DNA of 64,000 nt from DT-68 sp965263245 (lineage in GTDB: Bacteria > Bacillota_I > Bacilli_A > Mycoplasmatales > Metamycoplasmataceae): assembly GCA_965263245.1 (NCBI GenBank), contig CBDHHR010000925.1, forward strand, positions 1 through 64,000, read 5' to 3'. The position numbers and the translations under genes were made by a program. The notes beneath the pieces are model-generated. The model was not told the DNA's origin and made no database searches. It worked only from the letters and a program-made list of their open reading frames with translations. Shown piece by piece: positions 1 through 10,935 of this stretch (positions within the stretch are counted from its first letter, which is position 1; each line of letters starts with the position of its first letter).

Positions 1-2959
1 GGTTGAGACTAGTTGAGACTGTTTCAGACTTATTTCTGTTGGTTTCGACCGGTTTCGGCTGGTTTCGACTGGTTGAGACTGGTTGAGAGAGACTGGTTGA
101 GACTGGTTGAGACAGGGTGACTGAGACTGGTTTCGGCTGGTTTCGACTTGTTTCGACCGGTGTTTACTGTTTTCGACTCGTTTCGACTGGTAGAGACTGG
201 TTGAGACTGGTAGAGACTGGTAGAGACTGGTTGAGACTAGTTTCGACTGGTTACGACGGGTCTCGACGGGTTTAGACCGGTTTTTACTGGTTTCGACTCG
301 TTTCGTCTGGTAGAGACTGGTTGAGACTGGTTGAGACTGGTAGAGACTGGTAGAGACTGGTTGAGACTAGTTGGGACTGTTTCAGACTGATTTCTACTGG
401 TTTCGACCGGTTTCGGCTGGTTTCGACTGGTTTTGATCGGTTTTTACTGGTTTCAACTCATTTCGACTGGTAGAGACTAGTTGAGACTGGTTGAGACTCG
501 TTGAGACTAGTTGAGACTGGTAGAGACTGTTTGAGACTGGTTGAGACTGGTTTTTACTGGTTTCGACTCGTTTCGACTGGTAGAGACTGGTTGAGGCTGG
601 TAGAGACTGGTAGAGACTGGTTGAGACTAGTTGAGACTGTTTCAGACTGATTTCTACTCGTTTCGACCGGTTTCGGCTGGTTTGGACGGGTTTAGACCGG
701 TTTTTACTGATTTTTACTGGTTTCGAATCGTTTCGACTAGTAGAGAGTGGTTGAGTCTGGTTTTGACTGGTCTCGACTCGTTTTGACTGGTAGAGACTGT
801 TTGAGACTGGTTGAGACTGGTGTTTACTGTTTTCGACCCGTTTCGACTGGTAGAGACTGGTTGAGACTGGTAGAGACTGGTTGAGACTGGTATAGACTGG
901 TTGATACTGGTTGAGACTAGTTTCGACTGGTTACGACGGGTTTCGACGGGTTTAGACCGGTTTTTACTGGTTTCAACTCATTTCGACTGGTAGAGACTAG
1001 TTGAGACTGGTTGAGACTCGTTGAGACAAGTTGAGACTGTTAGAGACTGGTTGAGACGGATTGAGATTGGATGAGACTGGTTCCGACTGGTTTCAACTGG
1101 TTTCAGCTGGTTTCGACTGGTTTTGACCGATTTTTACTGTTTTTTACTGGTTTCGACTCGTTTCGACTGGTAGAGACTGGTTGAGACTGGTTGAGACTAG
1201 TTGAGACTGGTAGAGACTGGTTGAGACTGGTAGTGATTGGTTTAAACTGGTTTCGGCTGGTTTCGTCTGGCTTCGACCTTTTTTTACTGGTTTCGACTCG
1301 TTTCGACTGGTAGAGACTGGTTGAGACTGGTAGAGACTGGTAGAGACTGGTTGAGACTAGTTTCGACTAGTTTCGACGGGTTTAGACCGGTTTTTACTGA
1401 TTTTTACTGGTTTCGAATCGTTTCGACTAGTAGGGACTGGTTGAGTCTGGTTGAGACTGGTTGAGACTGGTTGAGACTAGTTGAGACTGGTAGAGACCGG
1501 TAGAGACTGGTTGAGACTAGTTGAGACTGTTTCAGACTGATTTCGACTGGTTTCGACCGGTTTCGGCTGGTTTTTACTGGATTCGACTCATTTCGACTGG
1601 TGGAGACTGGTTGAGACTGGTAGAGACTGGTTGAGACTGGTAGTTAGTGGTTTAGACTGGTTTCGGCTGGTTTCGGCTGGTTTCAGCTGGTTTCGACTGG
1701 TTTCGACCGGTTTTTACTGGTTTTTACTGGTTTCGACTGGTTTCGATTGGTAGAGACTGGTTGAGACAGGTTGAGACTAGTTGAGACTGGTAGAGACTGG
1801 TTGAGACTGGTAGTGAATGGTTTAGACTGGTTTCGGCTGGTTTCGACTTGTTTCGACCGGTTTTTACTGGTTTCGACTCGTTTCGACTGGTAGAGCCTGG
1901 TTTAGACTGGTAGAGACTGGTTGAGGCCAGTTTCGGCTGGTTTCGACGGGTTTAGACCGGTTTTACTGGTTTTTACTGGTTTCGACTCGTTTCGACTGAT
2001 AGAGACTGGTTGAGACTGGTTGAGACTTGTTGAGACTGGTAGAGACTGGTTGAGACTGGTTGAGACTAGTTGAGACTGTTTCAGACTGATTTCTGCTGGT
2101 TTCGACCGGTTTCGGCTGGTTTCGACTAGTAGAGACTGGTTGAGACTGGTTGAGACTGGTTGAGACTGGTTGAGACTGGTTGAGACTGGTAGAGACTGGT
2201 TGAGACAGGTAGTGACTAGTTTAGACTGGTTTCGGCTGGTTTCGACTTGTTTCGACCGGTGTTTACTGTTTTCGACCCGTTTCGACTGGTAGAGACTGGT
2301 TGAGACTGGTAGAGACTGGTAGAGACTGGTAGAGACTGGTTGAGACTAGTTGGGACTGTTTCAGACTGATTTCTACTGGTTTCGACCGGTTTCGGCTGGT
2401 TTCGACTGGTTTTGATCGGTTTTTACTGGTTTCAACTCATTTCGACTGGTAGAGACTAGTTGAGACTGGTTGAGACTCGTTGAGACTAGTTGAGACTGGT
2501 AGAGACTGTTTGAGACTGGTTGAGACTGGTTGAGACTGGTTTCGACTCGTTTCGACTGGTAGAGACTGGTTGAGGCTGGTAGAGACTGGTAGAGACTGGT
2601 TGAGACTAGTTGAGACTGTTTCAGACTGATTTCTACTCGTTTCGACCGGTTTCGGCTGGTTTCGACTGGTTTCGACCGGTTTTTACTTGTTTCAACTCAT
2701 TTCGACTGGTAGAGACTAGTTGAGACTGGTTGAGACTCGTTGAGACAAGTTGAGACTGGTAGAGACTGGTTTAGACGGGTTGAGATTGGTTGAGACTGGT
2801 TCCGACTGGTTTCAACTGGTTTCAGCTGGTTTCGACTGGTTTCGACCGATTTTTACTGGTTTTTACTGGTTTCGACTCGTTTCGACTGGTAGAGACTGGT
2901 TGAGACTGGTTGAGACTAGTTGAGACTGGTAGTGATTGGTTTAAACTGGCTTCGGCTGG
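1..2959. repeat. Block copy A1, left part (sister of 30.8-33.8 kb)
   Basis: This stretch aligns with 30,833-33,823 at an offset of about 30,864. Shared marks include GGGTCTCGACGGG near 259, the GGATTGAGATTGGATGAG module at 1058, the AGTAGGGACTGG mark near 1430 and the TTCAGACTGATTTCGAC module after 1521. About 66-130 is locally disturbed: GAGAGAGAC and GGGTGACTGAG break the register and shorten the copy by about 32 bp against its sister. A 9-bp unit (TTTTACTGG) near 1960 shifts the register by one and recurs at the equivalent place in the other copies, so it is an inherited mark. The block contains no gene. Confidence 0.85.
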
Positions 2960-3830
2960 TTTCGACTGGTTTCGACTGGTTCCGACTGGTTTCGACTGGT
3001 TTCGACTGGTAGAGACTGGTTGAGACTGGTAGAGACTGGTAGAGACTGGTTGAGACTGGTTGAGACTGTTTCGAGTGATTTCGACTGGTTTCGACTGGTT
3101 TCGACTGGTTTCGACTGGTTTCGACTGGTTGAGACTGGTTGAGACTGGTTGAGACTGGTTCCGACTGGTAGAGACTGGTTGACTGGTTGAGACTGTTTCA
3201 GACTGGTTCTGACTGGTTTCGACTGGTTTCGACTGGTTTCGACTGGTTCCGACTGGTTTCGACTGGTTTCGACTGGTAGAGACTGGTTGAGACTGGTAGA
3301 GACTGGTTGAGACTGGTTTCGACTGGTTTGATACTGGTTCCGACTAGTTTCGACTGGTTACGACTGGTTTCGACTGGTTTAGACTGGTTTCGACTGGTTT
3401 CGACTGGTTTCGACTGGTTCCGACTGGTTTCGACTGGTTTCGACTGGTAGAGACTGGTTGAGACTGGTTGAGACTGTTTCAGACCGATTTCGACTGGTTT
3501 CGACTGGTTTCGACTGGTTTCGACTGGTTTCGACTGGTTTCGACTGGTTTCGACTGGTTTCGACTGGTAGAGACTAGTTGAGACTGGTTGAGACTGGTTG
3601 AGACAAGTTGAGACTGTTAGAGACTGGTTGAGACTGGTTCCGACTTGTTTCGACTGGTTCCGACTGGTTTCAACTGGTTTCGAGCTGGTTTCGACTGGTT
3701 TTGACCGATTTTTACTGTTTCCGACTGGTTTCGACTCGTTTCGACTGGTAGAGACTGGTTGAGACTGGTTGAGACTAGTTGAGACTGGTAGAGACTGGTT
3801 GAGACTGGTTAGTGATTGGTTCAAACTGGT
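2960..3830. repeat. Degraded patch 1: variants replaced by consensus units
   Basis: The patch has nearly the same length as the clean sister 33,824-34,694, and flanking sequence on both sides aligns at one offset. Inside it, sister variants are replaced by plain TTTCGACTGG: GACCGT, GACTCG and GGCTGG become GACTGG, and the TTTTTACTGG unit becomes TTCCGACTGG. Single-base losses break the 10-bp register, for example TTTCGAGTGA near 3070 for TTTCAGAGTGA. Removing stop-bearing variants opens a 208-codon frame on the minus strand (3198-3824) that the sister lacks. I read this as unreliable consensus sequence; local conversion of real DNA is the alternative. Confidence 0.65.
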
Positions 3831-5547
3831 TTCGGATGGTTTCGACTGGCTTCGACTTTTTTACTGGTTTCGACTGGTTTCGACTGGTTAGAGACTGGTT
3901 GAGACTGGTAGAGACTGGTAGAGACTGGTTGAGACTAGTTTCGACTAGTTTCGACGGGTTTAGACCGGTTTTTACTGATTTTTACTGGTTTCGAATCGTT
4001 TCGACTAGTAGGGACTGGTTGAGTCTGGTTGAGACTGGTTGAGACTGGTTGAGACTGGTTGAGACTGGTAGAGACCGGTAGAGACTGGTTGAGACTAGTT
4101 GAGACTGTTTCAGACTGATTTCGACTGGTTTCGACCGGTTTCGGCTGGTTACGACTGGTTTCGACTGGTTTCGACTGGTTTCGACTGGTTTTTACTGGAT
4201 TCGACTCATTTCGACTGGTGGAGACTGGTTGAGACTGGTAGAGACTGGTTGAGACTGGTTTAGTGGTTTAGACTGGTTTCGGCTGGTTTCGGCTGGTTTC
4301 AGCTGGTTTCGACTGGTTTCGACTCGTTTCGACTGGTAGAGCCTGGTTTAGACTGGTAGAGACTGGTTGAGGCCAGTTTCGGCTGGTTTCGACGGGTTTA
4401 GACCGGTTTTACTGGTTTTTACTGGTTTCGACTCGTTTCGACTGATAGAGACTGGTTGAGACTGGTTGAGACTTGTTGAGACTGGTAGAGACTGGTTGAG
4501 ACTGGTTGAGTCTAGTTGAGACTGTTTCAGACTGATTTCTGCTGGTTTCGACCGGTTTCGGCTGGTTTCGACTAGTAGAGACTGGTTGAGACTGGTTGAG
4601 ACTGGTTGAGACTGGTTGAGACTGGTAGAGACTGGTTGAGACAGGTAGTGACTAGTTTAGACTGGTTTCGGCTGGTTTCGACTTGTTTCGACCGGTGTTT
4701 ACTGTTTTCGACCCGTTTCGACTGGTAGAGACTGGTTGAGACTGGTAGATACTGGTAGAGACTGGTTGAGACTAGTTTCGACTGGTTACGACTGGTTACG
4801 ACGGGTTTCGACGGGTTTAGACCGGTTTTTACTGGTTTCGATTAATTTCGTCTGGTAGAGCCTGGTTGAGACTGGTTGAGACTGGTAGAGACTGGTAGAG
4901 ACTGGTAGAGACTAGTTGGGACTGTTTCAGACTGATTTCTACTGGTTTCGACCGGTTTCGGCTGGTTTCGACTGGTTTTGATCGGTTTTTACTGGTTTCA
5001 ACTCATTTCGACTGGTAGAGACTAGTTGAGACTGGTTGAGACTCGTTGAGACTAGTTGTGACTGGTAGAGACTGGTTGAGACGGGTTGAGATTGGTTGAG
5101 ACTGGTTCCGACTGGTTACAACTGGTTTCAGCTGGTTTCGACTAGTTTCGACCGATTTTTACTGGTTTTTACTGGTTTCAACTCATTTCGACTGGTAGAG
5201 ACTAGTTGAGACTGGTTGAGACTCGTTGAGACTAGTTGAGACTGGTAGAGACTGGTTGAGACGGGTTGAGACAGGTAGAGACTGGTTCAGACTGGTAATG
5301 ACTGGTTTCGACTGGTTTCGGCTGGTTTCGACTGGTTTCGACCGGTTTTTACTGGTTTCGACTCGTTTCGACTGGTAGAGACTGGTTGAGACTGGTAGAG
5401 ACTGGCAGAGACTGGTTGAGACTAGTTTCGACTGGTTTGGACGGGTTTAGACCGGTTTTTACTGATTTTTACTGGTTTCGAATCGTTTCGACTAGTAGAG
5501 AGTGGTTGAGATTGGTAGTGACTGGTGGAAACTGGTAGTGACTGGTT
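3831..5547. repeat. 1.73-kb higher-order repeat, first tandem copy
   Basis: The module order is AGTAGGGACTGG (about 4005), TTCAGACTGATTTCGAC (4099 onward), ATTTCTGCTGG (about 4530), CCGGTGTTTACTG (about 4692), ATTAATTTCGTCTGG (about 4840), GTTGTGACTGG (about 5055), TTACAACTGG (about 5110), GGTAATGACTGG (about 5290) and TGGAAACTGG (5526). The segment is repeated immediately downstream at an offset of 1726 (4099 to 5825). Its right end is a switch: where other copies go on to TTTCGCCTG after the TGGAAACTGG module, this one jumps near 5545 to TTTCGGATGG. It matches 34,695-36,411 at offsets 30,864-30,866, with a 2-bp loss near 4257. Confidence 0.85.
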
Positions 5548-6450
5548 TAGACTGGTTTCGGATGGTTTCGTCTGGCTTCGACCTTTTTTACTGGTTTCCA
5601 CTCGTTTCGACTGGTAGAGACTGGTTGAGACTGGTAGAGACTGGTAGAGACTGGTTGAGACTAGTTTCGACTAGTTTCGACGGGTTTAGACCGGTTTTTA
5701 CTGATTTTTACTGGTTTCGAATCGTTTCGACTAGTAGGGACTGGTTGAGTCTGGTTGAGACTGGTTGAGACTGGTTGAGACTGGTTGAGACTGGTAGAGA
5801 CCGGTAGAGACTGGTTGAGACTAGTTGAGACTGTTTCAGACTGATTTCGACTGGTTTCGACCGGTTTCGGCTGGTTACGACTGGTTTCGACTGGTTTCGA
5901 CTGGTTTCGACTGGTTTTTACTGGATTCGACTCATTTCGACTGGTGGAGACTGGTTGAGACTGGTAGAGACTGGTTGAGACTGGTAGTTAGTGGTTTAGA
6001 CTGGTTTCGGCTGGTTTCGGCTGGTTTCAGCTGGTTTCGACTGGTTTCGACTCGTTTCGACTGGTAGAGCCTGGTTTAGACTGGTAGAGACTGGTTGAGG
6101 CCAGTTTCGGCTGGTTTCGACGGGTTTAGACCGGTTTTACTGGTTTTTACTGGTTTCGACTCGTTTCGACTGATAGAGACTGGTTGAGACTGGTTGAGAC
6201 TTGTTGAGACTGGTAGAGACTGGTTGAGACTGGTTGAGTCTAGTTGAGACTGTTTCAGACTGATTTCTGCTGGTTTCGACCGGTTTCGGCTGGTTTCGAC
6301 TAGTAGAGACTGGTTGAGACTGGTTGAGACTGGTTGAGACTGGTTGAGACTGGTAGAGACTGGTTGAGACAGGTAGTGACTAGTTTAGACTGGTTTCGGC
6401 TGGTTTCGACTTGTTTCGACCGGTGTTTACTGTTTTCGACCCGTTTCGAC
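5548..6450. repeat. 1.73-kb higher-order repeat, second copy, cut short
   Basis: This repeats the left half of the preceding 1.73-kb unit, with the TTCAGACTGATTTCGAC module at 5825 and CCGGTGTTTACTG near 6420. It then runs into a degraded patch at about 6450, just after TTTTCGACCCG. It is the variant that lacks a 17-unit (170-bp) segment between TTTCAGCTGG and TAGAGCCTGG, as do the copies at 4099, 10103, 14373 and 34963. Near 5600 it carries TTTCCACTCG, a one-base difference from the TTTCGACTCG seen in its sisters. Confidence 0.8.
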
Positions 6451-7430
6451 TGGTTCCGACTGGTTCCGACTGGTTCCGACTGGTTTCCGACTGGTTCGAC
6501 TGGTTTCGACTGGTTTGCGACTGGTTTCGACTGGTTTCGACTGGTTTCGACTGGTTTCGACTGGTTTCGACTGGTTCCGACTGGTTGAGACTGGTTGAGA
6601 CTGGTTCCGACTGGTTCCGACTGGTTCCGACTGGTTCCGACTGGTTTCGACTGGTTTCGACTGGTTTCGACTGGTTTCGACTGGTTTCGACTGGTTTCCG
6701 ACTGGTTTCGACTGGTTTCGACTGGTTTCGACTGGTTCCGACTGGTTCCGACTGGTTTCGACTGGTTTCGACTGGTTTCGACTGGTTCCGACTGGTTTCG
6801 ACTGGTTTCGACTGGTTCCGTGGTTTCGACTGGTTTCGACTGGTTTCGACTGGTTTCGACTGGTTCCGACTGGTTTCGACTGGTTGAGACTGGTTCCGAC
6901 TGGTTTCGACTGGTTCCGACTGGTTTCGACTGGTTCGACTGGTTTCGACTGGTTTAGACTGGTTTTTACTGGTTTCGACTGGTTTCGACTGGTAGAGACT
7001 GGTTGAGACTGGTTGAGACTGGTTGAGACTGGTTGAGACTGTTTCGACTGGTTGAGACTGGTTGAGACTGGTTTCGACTGGTTCCGACTGGTTTCGACTG
7101 GTTTCGAGCTGGTTTCGACTGGTTTTGACTGGTTTTTACTGTTTTTTCGACTGGTTTCGACTGGTTTCGACTGGTAGAGACTGGTTGAGACTGGTTTCGA
7201 CTGGTTGAGACTGGTAGAGACTGGTTGAGACTGGTTCCGATTGGTTTCCGACTGGTTTCGGCTGGTTTCGACTGGCTTCGACTGGTTTCGACTGGTTTCG
7301 ACTGGTTTCGACTGGTAGAGACTGGTTGAGACTGGTAGAGACTGGTAGAGACTGGTTGAGACTGGTTTCGACTAGTTTCGACTGGTTTAGACTGGTTTCG
7401 ACTGTTCCGACTGGTTTCGACTCGTTTCGA
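6451..7430. repeat. Degraded patch 2: near-uniform TTTCGACTGG/TTCCGACTGG
   Basis: For almost 1 kb nearly all units are TTTCGACTGG or TTCCGACTGG. Irregular 9- and 11-bp units (TTCGACTGG, TTTCCGACTGG, TTTGCGACTGG) and one broken unit (TTCCGTGG near 6820) occur as well. From the preceding CCGGTGTTTACTG mark to the next TTCAGACTGATTTCGAC module is about 1.08 kb, close to the 1.11 kb of the clean copy (4710-5825), so the layout is kept while the variant content is gone. Overlapping 158- and 120-codon frames result. Probable consensus or assembly artefact; recent expansion of a homogeneous sub-array is possible. Confidence 0.65.
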
Positions 7431-10400
7431 CTAGTAGGGACTGGTTGAGTCTGGTTGAGACTGGTTGAGACTGGTTGAGACTAGTTGAGACTGGTAGAGA
7501 CCGGTAGAGACTGGTTGAGACTAGTTGAGACTGTTTCAGACTGATTTCGACTGGTTTCGACCGGTTTCGGCTGGTTTTTACTGGATTCGACTCATTTCGA
7601 CTGGTGGAGACTGGTTGAGACTGGTAGAGACTGGTTGAGACTGGTAGTTAGTGGTTTAGACTGGTTTCGGCTGGTTTCGGCTGGTTTCAGCTGGTTTCGA
7701 CTGGTTTCGACCGGTTTTTACTGGTTTTTACTGGTTTCGACTGGTTTCGATTGGTAGAGACTGGTTGAGACAGGTTGAGACTAGTTGAGACTGGTAGAGA
7801 CTGGTTGAGACTGGTAGTGAATGGTTTAGACTGGTTTCGGCTGGTTTCGACTTGTTTCGACCGGTTTTTACTGGTTTCGACTCGTTTCGACTGGTAGAGC
7901 CTGGTTTAGACTGGTAGAGACTGGTTGAGGCCAGTTTCGGCTGGTTTCGACGGGTTTAGACCGGTTTTACTGGTTTTTACTGGTTTCGACTCGTTTCGAC
8001 TGATAGAGACTGGTTGAGACTGGTTGAGACTTGTTGAGACTGGTAGAGACTGGTTGAGACTGGTTGAGACTAGTTGAGACTGTTTCAGACTGATTTCTGC
8101 TGGTTTCGACCGGTTTCGGCTGGTTTCGACTAGTAGAGACTGGTTGAGACTGGTTGAGACTGGTTGAGACTGGTTGAGACTGGTTGAGACTGGTAGAGAC
8201 TGGTTGAGACAGGTAGTGACTAGTTTAGACTGGTTTCGGCTGGTTTCGACTTGTTTCGACCGGTGTTTACTGTTTTCGACCCGTTTCGACTGGTAGAGAC
8301 TGGTTGAGACTGGTAGAGACTGGTAGAGACTGGTAGAGACTGGTTGAGACTAGTTGGGACTGTTTCAGACTGATTTCTACTGGTTTCGACCGGTTTCGGC
8401 TGGTTTCGACTGGTTTTGATCGGTTTTTACTGGTTTCAACTCATTTCGACTGGTAGAGACTAGTTGAGACTGGTTGAGACTCGTTGAGACTAGTTGAGAC
8501 TGGTAGAGACTGTTTGAGACTGGTTGAGACTGGTTGAGACTGGTTTCGACTCGTTTCGACTGGTAGAGACTGGTTGAGGCTGGTAGAGACTGGTAGAGAC
8601 TGGTTGAGACTAGTTGAGACTGTTTCAGACTGATTTCTACTCGTTTCGACCGGTTTCGGCTGGTTTCGACTGGTTTCGACCGGTTTTTACTTGTTTCAAC
8701 TCATTTCGACTGGTAGAGACTAGTTGAGACTGGTTGAGACTCGTTGAGACAAGTTGAGACTGGTAGAGACTGGTTTAGACGGGTTGAGATTGGTTGAGAC
8801 TGGTTCCGACTGGTTTCAACTGGTTTCAGCTGGTTTCGACTGGTTTCGACCGATTTTTACTGTTTTTTACTGGTTTCGACTCGTTTCGACTGGTAGAGAC
8901 TGGTTGAGACTGGTTGAGACTAGTTGAGACTGGTAGTGATTGGTTTAAACTGGCTTCGGCTGGTTTCGACTGGTTTCGACCGTTTTTTACTGGTTTCGAC
9001 TCGTTTCGACTGGTAGAGACTGGTTGAGACTGGTAGAGACTGGTAGAGACTGGTTGAGACTAGTTGAGACTGTTTCAGAGTGATTTCTGCTGGTTTCGAC
9101 CGGTTTCGGCTGGTTTCGACTGGTAGAGACTGGTTGAGACTGGTTGAGACTGGTTGAGACTGGTAGAGACTGGTAGAGACAGGTTGAGAGTAGTTGAGAC
9201 TGTTTCAGAGTGATTTCTGCTGGTTTCGGCTGGTTTCGACTTGTTTCGACCGGTGTTTACTGTTTTCGACCCGTTTCGACTGGTAGAGACTGGTTGAGAC
9301 TGGTAGAGACTGGTTGAGACTGGTATAGACTGGTTGATACTGGTTGAGACTAGTTTCGACTGGTTACGACGGGTTTCGACGGGTTTAGACCGGTTTTTAC
9401 TGGTTTCGACTCGTTTCAACTGGTAGAGACTGGTTGAGACTGGTAGAGACTGGTAGAGACTGGTTGAGACTAGTTGAGACTGTTTCAGACCGATTTCTAC
9501 TCGTTTCTACCGGTTTCGGCTGGTTTCGACTGGTTTCGACCGGTTTTTACTGGTTTCAACTCATTTCGACTGGTAGAGACTAGTTGAGACTGGTTGAGAC
9601 TCGTTGAGACAAGTTGAGACTGTTAGAGACTGGTTGAGACGGATTGAGATTGGATGAGACTGGTTCCGACTGGTTTCAACTGGTTTCAGCTGGTTTCGAC
9701 TGGTTTTGACCGATTTTTACTGTTTTTTACTGGTTTCGACTCGTTTCGACTGGTAGAGACTGGTTGAGACTGGTTGAGACTAGTTGAGACTGGTAGAGAC
9801 TGGTTGAGACTGGTAGTGATTGGTTCAAACTGGTTTCGGATGGTTTCGTCTGGCTTCGACCTTTTTTACTGGTTTCGACTCGTTTCGACTGGTAGAGACT
9901 GGTTGAGACTGGTAGAGACTGGTAGAGACTGGTTGAGACTAGTTTCGACTAGTTTCGACGGGTTTAGACCGGTTTTTACTGATTTTTACTGGTTTCGAAT
10001 CGTTTCGACTAGTAGGGACTGGTTGAGTCTGGTTGAGACTGGTTGAGACTGGTTGAGACTGGTTGAGACTGGTAGAGACCGGTAGAGACTGGTTGAGACT
10101 AGTTGAGACTGTTTCAGACTGATTTCGACTGGTTTCGACCGGTTTCGGCTGGTTACGACTGGTTTCGACTGGTTTCGACTGGTTTCGACTGGTTTTTACT
10201 GGATTCGACTCATTTCGACTGGTGGAGACTGGTTGAGACTGGTAGAGACTGGTTGAGACTGGTAGTTAGTGGTTTAGACTGGTTTCGGCTGGTTTCGGCT
10301 GGTTTCAGCTGGTTTCGACTGGTTTCGACTCGTTTCGACTGGTAGAGCCTGGTTTAGACTGGTAGAGACTGGTTGAGGCCAGTTTCGGCTGGTTTCGACG

Positions 10401-10935
10401 GGTTTAGACCGGTTTTACTGGTTTTTACTGGTTTCGACTCGTTTCGACTGATAGAGACTGGTTGAGACTGGTTGAGACTTGTTGAGACTGGTAGAGACTG
10501 GTTGAGACTGGTTGAGTCTAGTTGAGACTGTTTCAGACTGATTTCTGCTGGTTTCGACCGGTTTCGGCTGGTTTCGACTAGTAGAGACTGGTTGAGACTG
10601 GTTGAGACTGGTTGAGACTGGTTGAGACTGGTAGAGACTGGTTGAGACAGGTAGTGACTAGTTTAGACTGGTTTCGGCTGGTTTCGACTTGTTTCGACCG
10701 GTGTTTACTGTTTTCGACCCGTTTCGACTGGTAGAGACTGGTTGAGACTGGTAGATACTGGTAGAGACTGGTTGAGACTAGTTTCGACTGGTTACGACTG
10801 GTTACGACGGGTTTCGACGGGTTTAGACCGGTTTTTACTGGTTTCGATTAATTTCGTCTGGTAGAGCCTGGTTGAGACTGGTTGAGACTGGTAGAGACTG
10901 GTAGAGACTGGTAGAGACTAGTTGGGACTGTTTCA
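7431..10935. repeat. 3.5-kb block copy B1 (sister of 32.3-35.8 kb)
   Basis: The block appears almost identical to 32,291-35,795 at a constant offset of 24,860. It also aligns with 1,427-4,930 at offset 6,004, except where that copy is degraded (2960-3830). It holds a full 2,578-bp HOR (module starts 7525 to 10103). Shared private marks include CGATTTTTACTGTTTTTT near 8852, GGTTCAAACTGG near 9825 and a CCT run one T shorter than in other copies near 9860. Both edges of the visible identity are edges of degraded patches, so the true duplication may extend further. The minus-strand frame at 9075-9419 is repeated exactly at 33,935-34,279, as expected of duplicated repeat DNA rather than of a gene. 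Confidence 0.88.

Noticed and set aside
60..130. GAGAGAGAC run as a GAGA-factor type regulatory site
   Set aside because: It lies in a small register break at the start of the window, is absent from the sister copy, and is best explained as local disorder or error.
240..280. CENP-B-box-like match in TTTCG...ACGGG stretches
   Set aside because: Both half-motifs occur, but the TTCG-to-CGGG spacing and the required central A do not fit in the places I checked on either strand. I did not scan exhaustively.
3198..3824. 208-codon minus-strand ORF of repeated SKPVETSRNQ-like residues as a real gene
   Set aside because: It is a direct reading of the decamer, overlaps a degraded patch, and is broken by stops in the clean sister at about 34.06-34.69 kb. 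No flanking gene signals were seen.
9075..9419. 114-codon minus-strand frame conserved at 16,603 and 33,935 as evidence of a gene family
   Set aside because: Whole multi-kb blocks around it are duplicated equally well, and a fourth copy (13,494) is cut by a free stop. The conservation is that of the block, not of the frame.
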